In this document: positions 1-9,113 of the stretch, piece by piece
Layout of the letters: each line of letters opens with the position of its first letter
Position numbering within the stretch: position 1 is the first letter of the stretch
NCBI RefSeq assembly: GCF_004101785.1
Contig: NZ_CP035130.1
Location: forward strand, 682,001 to 746,000
Origin: Gudongella oleilytica
Lineage (GTDB): Bacteria > Bacillota > Clostridia > Tissierellales > Tissierellaceae
Direction: 5' to 3'
Length of the DNA stretch: 64,000 bases
Notes under the pieces: model-generated
Seen by the model: the letters and a program-made list of their open reading frames with translations, nothing else
What the model was told of the DNA's origin: nothing
Databases searched by the model: none
Translations under genes and position numbers: made by a program

Positions 1-1
1 G

Positions 2-259
2 GCCATAATAAGTTGCTTCGACATAGATAGTGAATTAAGTAAAGCTGTTGAAAATGGAAATTGTGGGATTGCTCTAGAACCCGATAATTCTTTAAAACTT
101 AAGGATGCGATTCTAACTATGTATGAAAATAAAGAATATGCATACCAGTGTGGATTGAATGCTAGGGAGTATGTAACAAAAAATAATTCAAGAAAAATGG
201 CAACTAAGAAATATATAAATGCATTAGAAAAGATAAAGTATAAGATTGGAGAAAAATAA
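2..259 (+). CDS. Glycosyltransferase, C-terminal end (partial)
   Basis: An open frame enters from the left edge and stops at 257-259, one base before the next gene's ATG. It gives the last 85 residues of a protein whose body lies outside the window. The end looks like the tail of a GT-B glycosyltransferase: a stretch around GIALEPDNSLKLKDAI, which in GT4 enzymes follows the sugar-nucleotide site, then a helical tail with NAREYV and a lysine-rich end. The neighbours are polysaccharide genes, which supports the call. Acceptor and donor cannot be read from this fragment. Confidence 0.6.
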   Translation, partial: AIISCFDIDSELSKAVENGNCGIALEPDNSLKLKDAILTMYENKEYAYQCGLNAREYVTKNNSRKMATKKYINALEKIKYKIGEK

Positions 260-260
260 T

Positions 261-1283
261 ATGTTTAAAAATAAAACATTACTGATTACTGGTGGAACAG
301 GCTCTTTTGGAAATGCTGTTATGAAGAGATTCTTACATACAGATGTAAAAGAAATCCGCATTTTTTCTCGTGATGAGAAGAAACAGGATGACATGAGAAA
401 ACTTTATAAGAATGATAAATTAAAGTTCTATATAGGCGACGTTAGAGATTTGGCTAGTGTTAAAAATGCTATGCATGGAGTTGATTATATATTCCATGCA
501 GCTGCACTTAAGCAAGTGCCTTCATGTGAGTTCTTTCCTCTTGAAGCGGTCAAGACGAATGTAATGGGAACAGACAATGTTCTTACTGGAGCAATTGAGA
601 TGGGCATTAAGAAGGTTATCTGTCTGTCTACAGATAAAGCTGCATACCCTATCAATGCAATGGGCATCTCAAAAGCTATGATGGAGAAGGTATTTGTAGC
701 TAAAGCAAAGACCGTTGATCCTGATAGAACACTTATTTGTGGTACTAGATATGGTAATGTGATGGCTTCAAGAGGGTCAGTAATTCCATTGTTTATAAAT
801 CAGATTAAGAATGGACAACCTTTGACCGTTACAGACCCTAATATGACAAGATTCTTGATGAGTTTAGAAGAAGCGGTTGAACTTGTTGTATTTGCATTTG
901 AGAATGCTGAAGCGGGGGATATTATGGTACAAAAAGCTCCTGCATCTACAATTGGAGATTTAGCACAAGCTGTAAAAGAACTATTTAACGCTGAAAACGA
1001 GATAAGAATTATTGGTACTCGCCATGGAGAAAAGTTATACGAAACGCTTTTAACTAAGGAAGAACATATTGGGGCACAAGACATGGGCGGTTTCTATAGG
1101 GTTCCAGCAGATAAACGTGATCTTAACTATGATAAGTACTTTATCGAAGGAAATGAAGAGCTTCAACAAGTAGAAGATTACAACTCTCATAATACAGAAA
1201 GACTCAACGTGGAGCAGATTAAAGAGAAGCTGCTTAAGCTTGATTATATACAGGAAGAGTTACAAAACTGGGAGGGAAGATAA
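261..1283 (+). CDS. CapE/FlaA1-type UDP-GlcNAc 4,6-dehydratase (polysaccharide biosynthesis)
   Basis: A 340-residue extended SDR enzyme. The N-terminus has the Rossmann motif TGGTGSFGNAV, followed by FSRDEKKQ and DVRD as in CapE. The catalytic segment STDKAAYPINAMGISK has Met where most SDRs have Tyr, a hallmark of the FlaA1/CapE inverting dehydratases, and RYGNVMASRGS follows. Known members turn UDP-GlcNAc into a 4-keto-6-deoxy UDP sugar, often with C5 epimerisation. I choose ATG 261, with GGAG at 248-251, over an upstream TTG at 246. It shares the TAATG junction with the next gene, and the CapE, RmlD-like, WecB order points to a UDP-L-sugar such as L-RhaNAc, L-QuiNAc or L-FucNAc. The exact product is inference. 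Confidence 0.88.
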   Translation: MFKNKTLLITGGTGSFGNAVMKRFLHTDVKEIRIFSRDEKKQDDMRKLYKNDKLKFYIGDVRDLASVKNAMHGVDYIFHAAALKQVPSCEFFPLEAVKTNVMGTDNVLTGAIEMGIKKVICLSTDKAAYPINAMGISKAMMEKVFVAKAKTVDPDRTLICGTRYGNVMASRGSVIPLFINQIKNGQPLTVTDPNMTRFLMSLEEAVELVVFAFENAEAGDIMVQKAPASTIGDLAQAVKELFNAENEIRIIGTRHGEKLYETLLTKEEHIGAQDMGGFYRVPADKRDLNYDKYFIEGNEELQQVEDYNSHNTERLNVEQIKEKLLKLDYIQEELQNWEGR

Positions 1284-2137
1284 TGAAGGTCTTAATCCTA
1301 GGTGGAACAGGCATGGCAGGGCATACCATTTCAATCTATTTTAAAGAAGCTGGTCATGATGTAACAGCTTTTAGTAGAAGTAAAGTTGATTACTGCAACA
1401 ATGTAAATGGTGATATCACTGATTTCGAGAATCTAAAGAAGATTATCAATGAAGGTCAATATGACGCAATTATAAATGCCATTGGAATATTAAATCAAGA
1501 CGCAGAAAATCACAAATCAAATGCAGTTTTATTGAATAGTTACTTACCACATTTCCTAAGTGATACGACGAAAGATATGAAGACGAGAGTTATTCATATG
1601 AGTACGGACTGTGTTTTTTCTGGAAGGACTGGTGGTTACTCAGAGACTTCATTCAGAGATGGAGAAACCTTCTACGACAGATCAAAAGCGTTGGGGGAAT
1701 TAGAAAATAATAAGGATTTAACTTTTAGAAATTCAATCATTGGTCCAGATATGAGCGAAAGAGGAATAGGCCTTTTCAATTGGTTCATGAAGCAAGATGA
1801 TCAAATTAATGGTTTCACTAAAGCCATATGGACAGGTGTAACAACATTGACATTGGCAAAAGCAATGGAACAGGCTCTAAAAGAAAATTTAACAGGACTT
1901 TATAATCTGGTTAATAATGAAACTATAAGTAAGTACGAGTTGTTAAAGCTATTTAATAAATATATGAGAGATGGTCAAATTGAGATTCTGCCAAGTGATA
2001 ATCTTTCGCTAGACAAATCTTTAATTAACAATCGGACTGATTTTTCATTTGAAGTACCAAGTTATGAGACTATGGTAGCTGAGATGAAAGAATGGATAGA
2101 TAATCATAAAGATCTCTATGCACACTATTTCAAGTAG
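1283..2137 (+). CDS. RmlD-like SDR reductase (nucleotide-sugar 4-ketoreductase)
   Basis: A 284-residue SDR protein related to dTDP-4-dehydrorhamnose reductase. It has the cofactor motif GGTGMAGH at residues 6-13, the segment MSTDCVFSG, and the active-site YDRSKALGE with the YxxxK pair. Its start overlaps the previous stop (TAATG at 1281-1285) behind GGGAGGGA, so the two are probably translationally coupled. In CapEFG clusters this place is held by CapF, which is longer and has a C-terminal cupin domain. No cupin is present here, so the protein is nearer to the WbvR-like reductases that act on the CapE product. The likely role is C4 reduction before the 2-epimerase. The family is clear; the substrate is not. 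Confidence 0.82.
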   Translation: MKVLILGGTGMAGHTISIYFKEAGHDVTAFSRSKVDYCNNVNGDITDFENLKKIINEGQYDAIINAIGILNQDAENHKSNAVLLNSYLPHFLSDTTKDMKTRVIHMSTDCVFSGRTGGYSETSFRDGETFYDRSKALGELENNKDLTFRNSIIGPDMSERGIGLFNWFMKQDDQINGFTKAIWTGVTTLTLAKAMEQALKENLTGLYNLVNNETISKYELLKLFNKYMRDGQIEILPSDNLSLDKSLINNRTDFSFEVPSYETMVAEMKEWIDNHKDLYAHYFK

Positions 2138-2150
2138 GAGGCAAGTTTAA

Positions 2151-3278
2151 ATGAAGAAATTAAAATTAATGACAATCGTGGGTACTCGCCCTGAAATCAT
2201 AAAGCTTTCTGAAGTGATTAAGAAAAGCGATAAGTACTTTGAACATATATTGGTTCATACAGGTCAGAATTATGACTATGAACTGAACCAAGTGTTTTTT
2301 GAAAATCTAGGAATAAGAGAGCCCAATTTTTATCTTAATGTTGTAGGTGATAATTTAGGCCAAACCATGGGGAATGTATTAGCTAAATCTTATGAAATCA
2401 TGGTGCAAGAACAACCAGATGCTTTACTTGTTCTAGGTGATACCAATTCATGCCTAAGTGTAATTTCTGCCAAGAGGCTTAAGATTCCAATTTTCCATAT
2501 GGAAGCAGGGAATCGATGTTTTGATGAAAACCTTCCAGAAGAGATTAACAGGAGGATTGTTGATCATACAAGTGATGTAAATCTTTGCTATACAGAACAC
2601 GCAAGGAATTATTTGAATTGGGAAGGTGTCCCAAAGGAACGGACTTACGTTGTTGGTTCACCTATGGCTGAAGTATTAAAAGTAAATAAAGAGAAAATCG
2701 ATGGTAGTAAGGTGCTTGAGACATTGGGATTAGAAAAAGGTAAGTATATTCTATTATCAGCTCATCGTGAAGAAAACATCGATAATGAAGATAATTTTAT
2801 GGCCTTAATGAATGCTGTCAATGCTATGGCTGAAAACTATGATCTTCCGGTTATCTACAGTACTCATCCAAGAAGCAAGAAGTTCATAGAGCAAAGAGGA
2901 TTTAAATTTCATTCAAATGTGAGAAGTTTACAGCCATTTGGATTTGCCGACTATAATCATCTTCAGCAGAATTCGTTTTGTGTAGTGTCTGACAGCGGGA
3001 CAATTGCAGAAGAGGCTTCTTATTTTAAGTTTCCAGCAGTGTCTGTGAGAACTAGTACAGAGAGACCAGAAGCCTTGGATAAGGGGAATATGGTCATTGG
3101 GAGCATAACTACTGAACAAGTTCTTCAAGCAGTAGATATGGCAGTTGAAATGAATACTCAAGGAGATATTGGAGAAGACGTTCCGAATTATGTAGATGAG
3201 AATGTAAGTACTAAGGTTGTAAAGTTGATACAGAGTTATACAGGTATAGTAAATAAGATGGTGTGGAGGAAATCATGA
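2151..3278 (+). CDS. wecB: Non-hydrolysing UDP-GlcNAc 2-epimerase family protein
   Basis: A 375-residue member of the WecB/CapG/WbvD family of C2 epimerases with GT-B fold. Recognisable pieces run in order: VGTRPEIIKLSEVI at the N-terminus, HTGQNYDYELNQVFF, LGDTNSCLS, HMEAGNRCFDENLPEEINRR, LSAHREENID, and the C-terminal SDSGTIAEEAS and TSTERPEAL that line the UDP site. AGGAGG at 2136-2141 precedes the ATG. It follows CapE-like and RmlD-like genes, matching the three-enzyme routes to UDP-L-FucNAc or UDP-L-QuiNAc, where the last step is C2 epimerisation. In this setting it more likely acts on a 6-deoxy sugar than makes UDP-ManNAc, but that is inference. Confidence 0.9.
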   Translation: MKKLKLMTIVGTRPEIIKLSEVIKKSDKYFEHILVHTGQNYDYELNQVFFENLGIREPNFYLNVVGDNLGQTMGNVLAKSYEIMVQEQPDALLVLGDTNSCLSVISAKRLKIPIFHMEAGNRCFDENLPEEINRRIVDHTSDVNLCYTEHARNYLNWEGVPKERTYVVGSPMAEVLKVNKEKIDGSKVLETLGLEKGKYILLSAHREENIDNEDNFMALMNAVNAMAENYDLPVIYSTHPRSKKFIEQRGFKFHSNVRSLQPFGFADYNHLQQNSFCVVSDSGTIAEEASYFKFPAVSVRTSTERPEALDKGNMVIGSITTEQVLQAVDMAVEMNTQGDIGEDVPNYVDENVSTKVVKLIQSYTGIVNKMVWRKS

Positions 3279-4264
3279 GAATAATGGTTTTTGATGTTCC
3301 GGCAGAGAGTGGTGGTGCCCTTTCAGTATTATATGAGTTCTATAATGAATTTAAACTTGATCATGAAAATGAATATATTTTTGTATTAAGTTTACCGGAA
3401 CTAGAAGAAACCTCAAATATAAAGGTTCTCAGATTTCCTTGGATTAAAAAGAGCTGGGGTCACAGATTATATTTTGACCATTTTATTGCACCTAAATTAA
3501 TAAAAAGACATAATGTTGACAAGGTATTATCATTACAAAACATTATAATACCACATACGAAAGTTCAGCAAAGTGTTTTCCTACACAATGCAATACCTTT
3601 TTCTGAACACAGGTTTAGTTTTCATGAGAACAGATTTTTATGGGTATATCAGAATTTTATAGGGAGAAACATACTAAAGTCTATTAGAAAAGCAGATAAT
3701 GTTATTGTTCAAACGAAATGGATGGCAGATAAGATTGCTGATGAACTTAATATTCATCATGATAATATTGAAGTGAAACCACCTAGTATAAATACTACAG
3801 TAAAGGATTTTTTTAAAGAAACAAAAGAGAGCCTATCAACTTTTTTTTATCCCGCAAACGGTGCAGTTTTTAAGAATCATAAAGTTATAGTTGAAGCTTG
3901 TTTAAAACTTAAAGAAGAAGGAATAAATGACTATAAAGTTATTTTTACTTTAAAAGGGAATGAAAATGAACATGTAAGAGCTTTATCAAACATTGTAAAG
4001 AAAAACAAACTACCAATAGAATATATTGGTAGATTAGAAAGAAGCAAAGTGTTTGAATTATATACGAAATCAATATTAGTTTTCCCATCTTATTTAGAAA
4101 CAGTTGGACTACCTTTGTTGGAGGCTAGAATGTATGAAACACCAATAGTTGCTTCTGATTGTGCATTTTCAAATGAGATCTTGGATAGATATGAAAAAGT
4201 GAATTATTTTGATCCGTACGATGAGAAAGCCTTAGCGGATATAATGTTGAAATATATAATATAG
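3275..4264 (+). CDS. Glycosyltransferase family 4 protein
   Basis: A 329-residue GT-B glycosyltransferase. The N-terminal half holds the acceptor side (SGGALSVLYEF loop, RKADNVIVQTKWMAD helix). The C-terminal half has the GT4 donor signature with two glutamates, ETVGLPLLEARMYETPIVASD, around residues 270-290. I place the start at ATG 3275, which overlaps the previous TGA as ATGA and has GGAGG at 3266-3270. The gene is AT-rich like the rest of the cluster. Such enzymes add one sugar to the lipid-linked repeat unit at the inner membrane face. The sugar cannot be told from sequence. Confidence 0.82.
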   Translation: MRIMVFDVPAESGGALSVLYEFYNEFKLDHENEYIFVLSLPELEETSNIKVLRFPWIKKSWGHRLYFDHFIAPKLIKRHNVDKVLSLQNIIIPHTKVQQSVFLHNAIPFSEHRFSFHENRFLWVYQNFIGRNILKSIRKADNVIVQTKWMADKIADELNIHHDNIEVKPPSINTTVKDFFKETKESLSTFFYPANGAVFKNHKVIVEACLKLKEEGINDYKVIFTLKGNENEHVRALSNIVKKNKLPIEYIGRLERSKVFELYTKSILVFPSYLETVGLPLLEARMYETPIVASDCAFSNEILDRYEKVNYFDPYDEKALADIMLKYII

Positions 4265-4332
4265 AAGGAAAATTGCTTAATACGGAATCTAAAATAGTAT
4301 AAATAACTTATTTAAAAGTTGGAGGTGGAAAT

Positions 4333-5679
4333 TTGGAGAGAAAAGCAATTAGGAGAGAGCCGTTACAAAATATCTTTCCAATAATCATTGTATTAGCATA
4401 TTTAACAATAACTGTTCTATTATTTGCATTTGGACCTTATAACTATCCAGTAGAAAATAAAGGATTGCTGTACTTGTTCTTGGTCTCTGTAGAAGTTATG
4501 CTTTTATTTGGTTATTATGTTGGAATTAAAAAGAAAGATAATACATTTCCGAAAAATTTAGAAAGAGGTATAAAATTTTTCAAGAGATCAATGCTTATAT
4601 TTTTAATATTTATACCTTTTACCAACTTCTTAAATACAGGTAGTTTTATTTTTAATTTTAATGCAATTAATAATTTGGGTGGTGCTTATACAGAATCGTT
4701 AACATTAAGACAAGGTAGAGGGTTTTCAATTATCATTTCATATTTAAGAATTTTCTTTTCACCTTTTCTAATAGCGTTTATACCTTTAGGGTTATTTTAT
4801 TGGGAAAATTTAAAAAAACGTACGAAAATTTTGTATTTAATTGGAGTATTGGGTGGGTTAGGACTTGATTTGTTCAGAGGAACAAATAAAACTTTAGCTG
4901 ACTACTTAATAATTTTTTTAGTACTATTTTTATATAAATCGGTAAAATCTGCAAGAGTGCGAAAAAAAAGTTTACTAAACCCTTCTCTATATAAGAATGT
5001 TAATATAACATTCTTTAATAAATTATTAAAATTGCTTGTAGTAATATCTATTATGTTTTTATTATTTTTTGTTTACTTTAGTAATAGTGCGCCAAATAGG
5101 TATGGAATCAGGATATATGGTCCTACAGGTCAATATTTTTTAGATGTTAATCATATTTCTTTGTCGTGGATAAAGTCAGGACAGTTAAAGCTAATTGTTG
5201 GGGCATTTATCCATTATTTCACTCAGGGATATTATGCACTGGGACTAGCTATTAGCAAACCGTTTTTACCAACTTTTGGAATCGGTAGTTCAATGGCTAT
5301 ATTAATTAATGTATCGCGGTTATTTAATACAAATTATCTATTCGAGAGAACGTATGTTTATAGAAATTATTTAAATGATGGTTGGGATTGGCACATGCAG
5401 TGGTCTACTTTTTATACTTGGGTAGCATCTGACATATCTTTTATTGGGGTTGTCATCCTAATGTTTTTTATAGGTTATCTACTAGCTAGAACATGGAAAC
5501 GAGCGAAAGATAAGAATGATTATATATCTTTAGTTGTTTTCGTTCAATTGATGTTATTATGCTTTTATCTTCCGGCAAATAACCAATTGTTTCAATCATA
5601 TGAAGGGTTATTTGGAAACATGTTTTGGCTTATGATATGGTTATTAAGTATAAAAAAAATGAAAGAAAAGAGTGCATAA
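4333..5679 (+). CDS. Wzy-like polysaccharide repeat-unit polymerase (multi-pass membrane protein)
   Basis: A 448-residue, strongly hydrophobic protein with about ten to twelve membrane segments and one larger loop near residues 255-310. This layout fits O-antigen or capsule polymerases of the Wzy/EpsG kind, which share little primary sequence. The start is TTG 4333 with a strong GGAGGTGG at 4321-4328. It sits between two glycosyltransferases and before a flippase, where a Wzy is expected. No catalytic motif can be pointed to, so the call rests on topology and context; another polytopic polysaccharide protein is the main alternative. Confidence 0.6.
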   Translation: MERKAIRREPLQNIFPIIIVLAYLTITVLLFAFGPYNYPVENKGLLYLFLVSVEVMLLFGYYVGIKKKDNTFPKNLERGIKFFKRSMLIFLIFIPFTNFLNTGSFIFNFNAINNLGGAYTESLTLRQGRGFSIIISYLRIFFSPFLIAFIPLGLFYWENLKKRTKILYLIGVLGGLGLDLFRGTNKTLADYLIIFLVLFLYKSVKSARVRKKSLLNPSLYKNVNITFFNKLLKLLVVISIMFLLFFVYFSNSAPNRYGIRIYGPTGQYFLDVNHISLSWIKSGQLKLIVGAFIHYFTQGYYALGLAISKPFLPTFGIGSSMAILINVSRLFNTNYLFERTYVYRNYLNDGWDWHMQWSTFYTWVASDISFIGVVILMFFIGYLLARTWKRAKDKNDYISLVVFVQLMLLCFYLPANNQLFQSYEGLFGNMFWLMIWLLSIKKMKEKSA

Positions 5680-5680
5680 T

Positions 5681-6883
5681 ATGAGATTAATATATATTGG
5701 ATTTGCTGTTCCCGAAAATATAGTTCAGAAATCAAAAGCTGTTTCTGTTGCAGGAAACAATATGGAAATTGGAATTTTAAATCACTTGTGTGAGAAATAT
5801 GAGAACCAGATTGATGTTATTTCAATTACTCCTATTGCAAGCTATCCAAGAGAGAAACAAGTCTTACACAGAAAGCAGACATATCAAATAAGTGACTATA
5901 TCAAAACTAATGCTATAGGGTTTATTAATATTCCAATTATAAAACAACTGTCTATAATGTTAACACTTATAATTGAACTTATAAAATTGTTAAAATCTAA
6001 TAAAAAATCAGATAATAAGACTGTTATTATGACATATAATTCCATGTCGTTCTTATCAATACCAGTTTTTCTAATCGACCTCTTGTTTAATATTATAAAA
6101 GTATGTTTAGTCGTTGATATACCAATTACTTTTCAAAAGAAACGACATAAGTACCTTGAAATAGCAAGATATCTCGATAATTTTGTATCATTAAAGGCAT
6201 TTAGAAAATATGATTCAATGGTTACTTTAGTAGAAAAAACTGCAAATGATTTTGCTCCTAACGTTCCATATAAAGTGATAAATTATTGCGTTAGTGATAT
6301 TGCAAAAATCAAATATAAAGATGATGATAAAAGATCAGTGGAAAAAACACAAATTAATATCACATTTACTGGTGCTATTGAAGAATATTATGGAGTACAT
6401 GAAATGATACAATCAGTGTTACACCTACCATCTCATTTCAAACTACAATTATATGGAAAAGGCTCATTAGTTCAAGAAATTATAAATATTCAATCTGATA
6501 GCAAAAGAATAAGATATATGGGATTAGTATCAAACAAGGAAGCTGTGAAAGCTCAACAATTTGCTGATATACTTTTGTTAATTAGAACTGATCCTGAACT
6601 CAATAAGTATGGACTTCCATCGAAGATTATAGAATATTTAGCCAGTGGAACTCCAGTTATATCAAATAGAATTTCAAGCATTCCAAATGATTTGAATCAG
6701 TTTATAAATTATATTGACGATACTAATCCGGTTACAATTGCTAATAAGATTAGCAGCATAACAAATCCTGAAAATTACAATAAAGTTTTGGATAGAGCAA
6801 AGAAAGCTCGTGAACATATTTTGGAAAATTATGTATGGGAGAAACAGGCAGATAAAATATGGAGGCATCTAAATGAGTTGTAA
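5681..6883 (+). CDS. Glycosyltransferase family 4 protein
   Basis: A 400-residue GT-B protein. The C-terminal donor domain contains ITFTGAIEEYYGVHEMIQSV, then LQLYGKGSLVQEI, and the donor-binding KIIEYLASGTPVISN with its conserved Glu. I use ATG 5681, one base after the previous stop, because the upstream GTG at 5672 lies inside the preceding gene; the ribosome site is weak (GAAAGAAAAGAG), so coupling to the gene before is likely. A hydrophobic stretch near residues 125-150 may touch the membrane. Role: probably one of the repeat-unit transferases; donor unknown. Confidence 0.78.
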   Translation: MRLIYIGFAVPENIVQKSKAVSVAGNNMEIGILNHLCEKYENQIDVISITPIASYPREKQVLHRKQTYQISDYIKTNAIGFINIPIIKQLSIMLTLIIELIKLLKSNKKSDNKTVIMTYNSMSFLSIPVFLIDLLFNIIKVCLVVDIPITFQKKRHKYLEIARYLDNFVSLKAFRKYDSMVTLVEKTANDFAPNVPYKVINYCVSDIAKIKYKDDDKRSVEKTQINITFTGAIEEYYGVHEMIQSVLHLPSHFKLQLYGKGSLVQEIINIQSDSKRIRYMGLVSNKEAVKAQQFADILLLIRTDPELNKYGLPSKIIEYLASGTPVISNRISSIPNDLNQFINYIDDTNPVTIANKISSITNPENYNKVLDRAKKAREHILENYVWEKQADKIWRHLNEL

Positions 6884-6919
6884 TACTATTTTTTTCAATA
6901 ATACCAGTGAGGATTTAAT

Positions 6920-8443
6920 ATGAAAAAAACGATATTTTACTTAATATCAGTTACTGTACTATCTAAATTAATTGGATTTGCCCGTGATATTGTATTATCT
7001 TACTTTTATGGAGTATCATATGTAGCTGACGCATACTTAATTTCAACGACAATACCACTTACAATATTTGCTTTCGTTGGAGTCGGAATTGCTACAAGCT
7101 ACATCCCCATGTATAATCAGATACAAAATAAACATGGAGATAATGAGGCAATTAAATTTACTAATAACGTAATCAATTCTGTTCTGATTATTAGTACCAT
7201 AGTAATAATTTTAGTGTTATTATTTACAACTTCTATTGTTAAAATGTTCGCAGCTGGTTTTAATGATGAAACTTTACAGTTAGCTGTTACCTTGACAAGG
7301 ATTAGTGTTGTCGGTATTTATTTTACAGGAATCATATATGTTTTAAAAAGCTTTTTACAAATAAAAGATAAGTTTCTAATAACGGGATTAATTGGAATAC
7401 CTTATAATATTGTAATCATTATTTCAATAATTCTAAGTTTTGACAATAATTATTTTGTACTTGGTTTGGGGAGTGTATTTGCTGTAGCAATACAAGTCAT
7501 TATACTAACTCCCAGTGCGGCAATTAATGGATTGAATTATGAGAGGGTCTTTAATCTAAAAAGTAAAAACTTGAGATTGATGATGAAACAAGCATTTCCT
7601 GCTAGTATAGGTGTTTCGGTAGATCAAATTAATGTTCTTGTGGATAGAACAATAGCTTCAACTTTAGTTGTAGGGGGAATAGCTGCATTAAATTACTCAA
7701 ATAGATTAATATACTTTGTACAAGGACTATTTGTTACAACAATTGCTACAGTTTATTATCCTAAAATTTCATCTATAGTAGCAAAGGGAAAAAGTTCGGA
7801 TTTATTTAGAATTATTGAAGAATCGATGGTTGGAATGATGTTGCTTATTCTACCATCTGCAATAGGATTGATGGTTTTTTCCAAACAGATAATTGAGTTG
7901 CTTTTTGCAAGAGGAGCATTCAGTGTCGAGGGAACAATGTTGACGGAATCAGCGTTATTTTTTTATTCATTTGGTATACTGGGTATTGGCTTGAGAGAAA
8001 TCCTTTCTAGGGTTTTCTATGCTATGCAAGAAACTAAAGTTGCTGTTAAAAATGCAGCTATTGGAATGTGTACTAATATTGCATTAAATATTATTCTATC
8101 AAAATATTTTGGAATAAGTGGACTTGCTTTAGCTACATCAATAGCTGCAACATTTACTACAGTAATGTTAATTGTAAGCCTCAGAAAAAAAATTGGCCCA
8201 TTCGGCATGAAGCAAATCAGCATTTCATTCCTAAAAATCCTATTTGCTTCATTGGTTATGGGCGGATTAGCAAAACTCAGCTTTAATTACTTAACAACTT
8301 CTTTGTCTCAGAATCTTTCGCTTTTAATAGCAATCGGTGTTGGAGCGGTATCATATTTCGTGATTATCTACTTTATGAAGATTGAAGATGTTGACGTAAT
8401 CGTTGGAGCGATTAAGAAGAAGCTTGGAAGAGGAGCTGCATAG
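6920..8443 (+). CDS. murJ: MurJ/MviN-family lipid-linked oligosaccharide flippase
   Basis: A 507-residue polytopic protein with about fourteen predicted membrane helices. The N-terminal block SKLIGFARDIVLSYFYG and the later segments LVVGGIAALNYSNRLIYF and LLFARGAFS are typical of MviN/MurJ. MurJ flips lipid II, but a MATE/MOP-fold relative at the end of a polysaccharide cluster commonly serves as the Wzx-type flippase for the repeat unit; context favours that here. ATG 6920 has GTGAGGA at 6907-6913. It is the last gene of the cluster: after it the sequence breaks into IS debris, so the cluster's original right end may have been lost. Confidence 0.82.
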   Translation: MKKTIFYLISVTVLSKLIGFARDIVLSYFYGVSYVADAYLISTTIPLTIFAFVGVGIATSYIPMYNQIQNKHGDNEAIKFTNNVINSVLIISTIVIILVLLFTTSIVKMFAAGFNDETLQLAVTLTRISVVGIYFTGIIYVLKSFLQIKDKFLITGLIGIPYNIVIIISIILSFDNNYFVLGLGSVFAVAIQVIILTPSAAINGLNYERVFNLKSKNLRLMMKQAFPASIGVSVDQINVLVDRTIASTLVVGGIAALNYSNRLIYFVQGLFVTTIATVYYPKISSIVAKGKSSDLFRIIEESMVGMMLLILPSAIGLMVFSKQIIELLFARGAFSVEGTMLTESALFFYSFGILGIGLREILSRVFYAMQETKVAVKNAAIGMCTNIALNIILSKYFGISGLALATSIAATFTTVMLIVSLRKKIGPFGMKQISISFLKILFASLVMGGLAKLSFNYLTTSLSQNLSLLIAIGVGAVSYFVIIYFMKIEDVDVIVGAIKKKLGRGAA

Positions 8444-8589
8444 AGAGTTTCTCTAAATTTGTTTTCACTTCCGGTATGCGTGATTGAGCACCAACTCCCC
8501 AAGAACCTATTCATCCACATAAGTAAATTTTGGGAATCTTATATGAGGCGTTAGAAGTAATAAGGGTATATACAGGGTGAAGATGTTAG

Positions 8590-8785
8590 ACTGGTTGATT
8601 AGTTTGACATCCCAGACAGAACCGATTACATTGACACCCCAGATAAGTAGTGATGGTAACACCTGAATGCGCTGTGATGGTACACATCCCAGATACATAG
8701 TGATGGAAACTTTTCAGATCGGTAGTGATTACTTTGACACCTGGATGTGCTGTGATAGTAACTTTCCAGATTAGCAGTGAAAGAG
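8590..8785. repeat. Array of imperfect ~25-bp repeats, likely the end of a lost IS21-family element
   Basis: About eight degenerate units of 22-27 bases follow one another, with a shared core of the form GTGATNGTNACACCCCAGAT. Examples start near 8635, 8660, 8685, 8710 and 8740. The spelling AGTGATTACTTTGACACC within it is the kind of multiple repeat found at the ends of IS21-type elements, where IstA binds. No istA or istB gene is present. The units vary too much for a CRISPR array. Confidence 0.45.
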
Positions 8786-8821
8786 AACGGGCATTTTTAG
8801 AGGCAAAGATGTCCGTTTTTT
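8786..8821 (+). terminator. Intrinsic terminator
   Basis: The arms AACGGGCAT (8786-8794) and ATGTCCGTT (8809-8817) pair with one G-U and are followed by a T run. It lies just after the IS21-like repeats and before the small truncated gene. Confidence 0.6.
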
Positions 8822-8875
8822 AAGAAGATGAGTTTACAGAATATTGTATTAATAGTAAATGAAAGGCGTGATTTA

Positions 8876-9073
8876 ATGAATAAGGTATTAGACCTGGATG
8901 ATTATTTTGTACAGAAAGGGATTGAAGAACTTCCTGGCAGCTTAAAAAAAGTCTTGAGCAGAGTTGTAGAAGATATAGCGAGTGGAGCAGCAGAAGGCAG
9001 AGCACCTGATGATCAATGGGAAAGAGCTGGGGATAATCTGAATGTTGTTCCATCTAACCTGAACTTTGCATAA
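8876..9073 (+). CDS. Small protein of unknown function, C-terminus replaced by an IS end
   Basis: The frame gives 65 residues starting MNKVLDLDDYFVQKGIEELP, with an alternative start at 8828. AAAGG lies ten bases upstream of ATG 8876. The last codons and the stop fall inside the terminal inverted repeat of the neighbouring insertion sequence, which begins at 9060, so the native C-terminus was probably longer. Composition is acidic with one helix around GSLKKVLSRVVEDIASG. I do not recognise the family, and it may be a fragment. Confidence 0.35.
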   Translation: MNKVLDLDDYFVQKGIEELPGSLKKVLSRVVEDIASGAAEGRAPDDQWERAGDNLNVVPSNLNFA

Positions 9074-9113
9074 AAGTTACACTAAATACTTTTTGAAGCT
9101 GAAAAACGTTGCC

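Noticed and set aside
8590-8785. Possible CRISPR array
   Set aside because: The units are degenerate, vary in length and have no distinct spacers; no cas gene is near.
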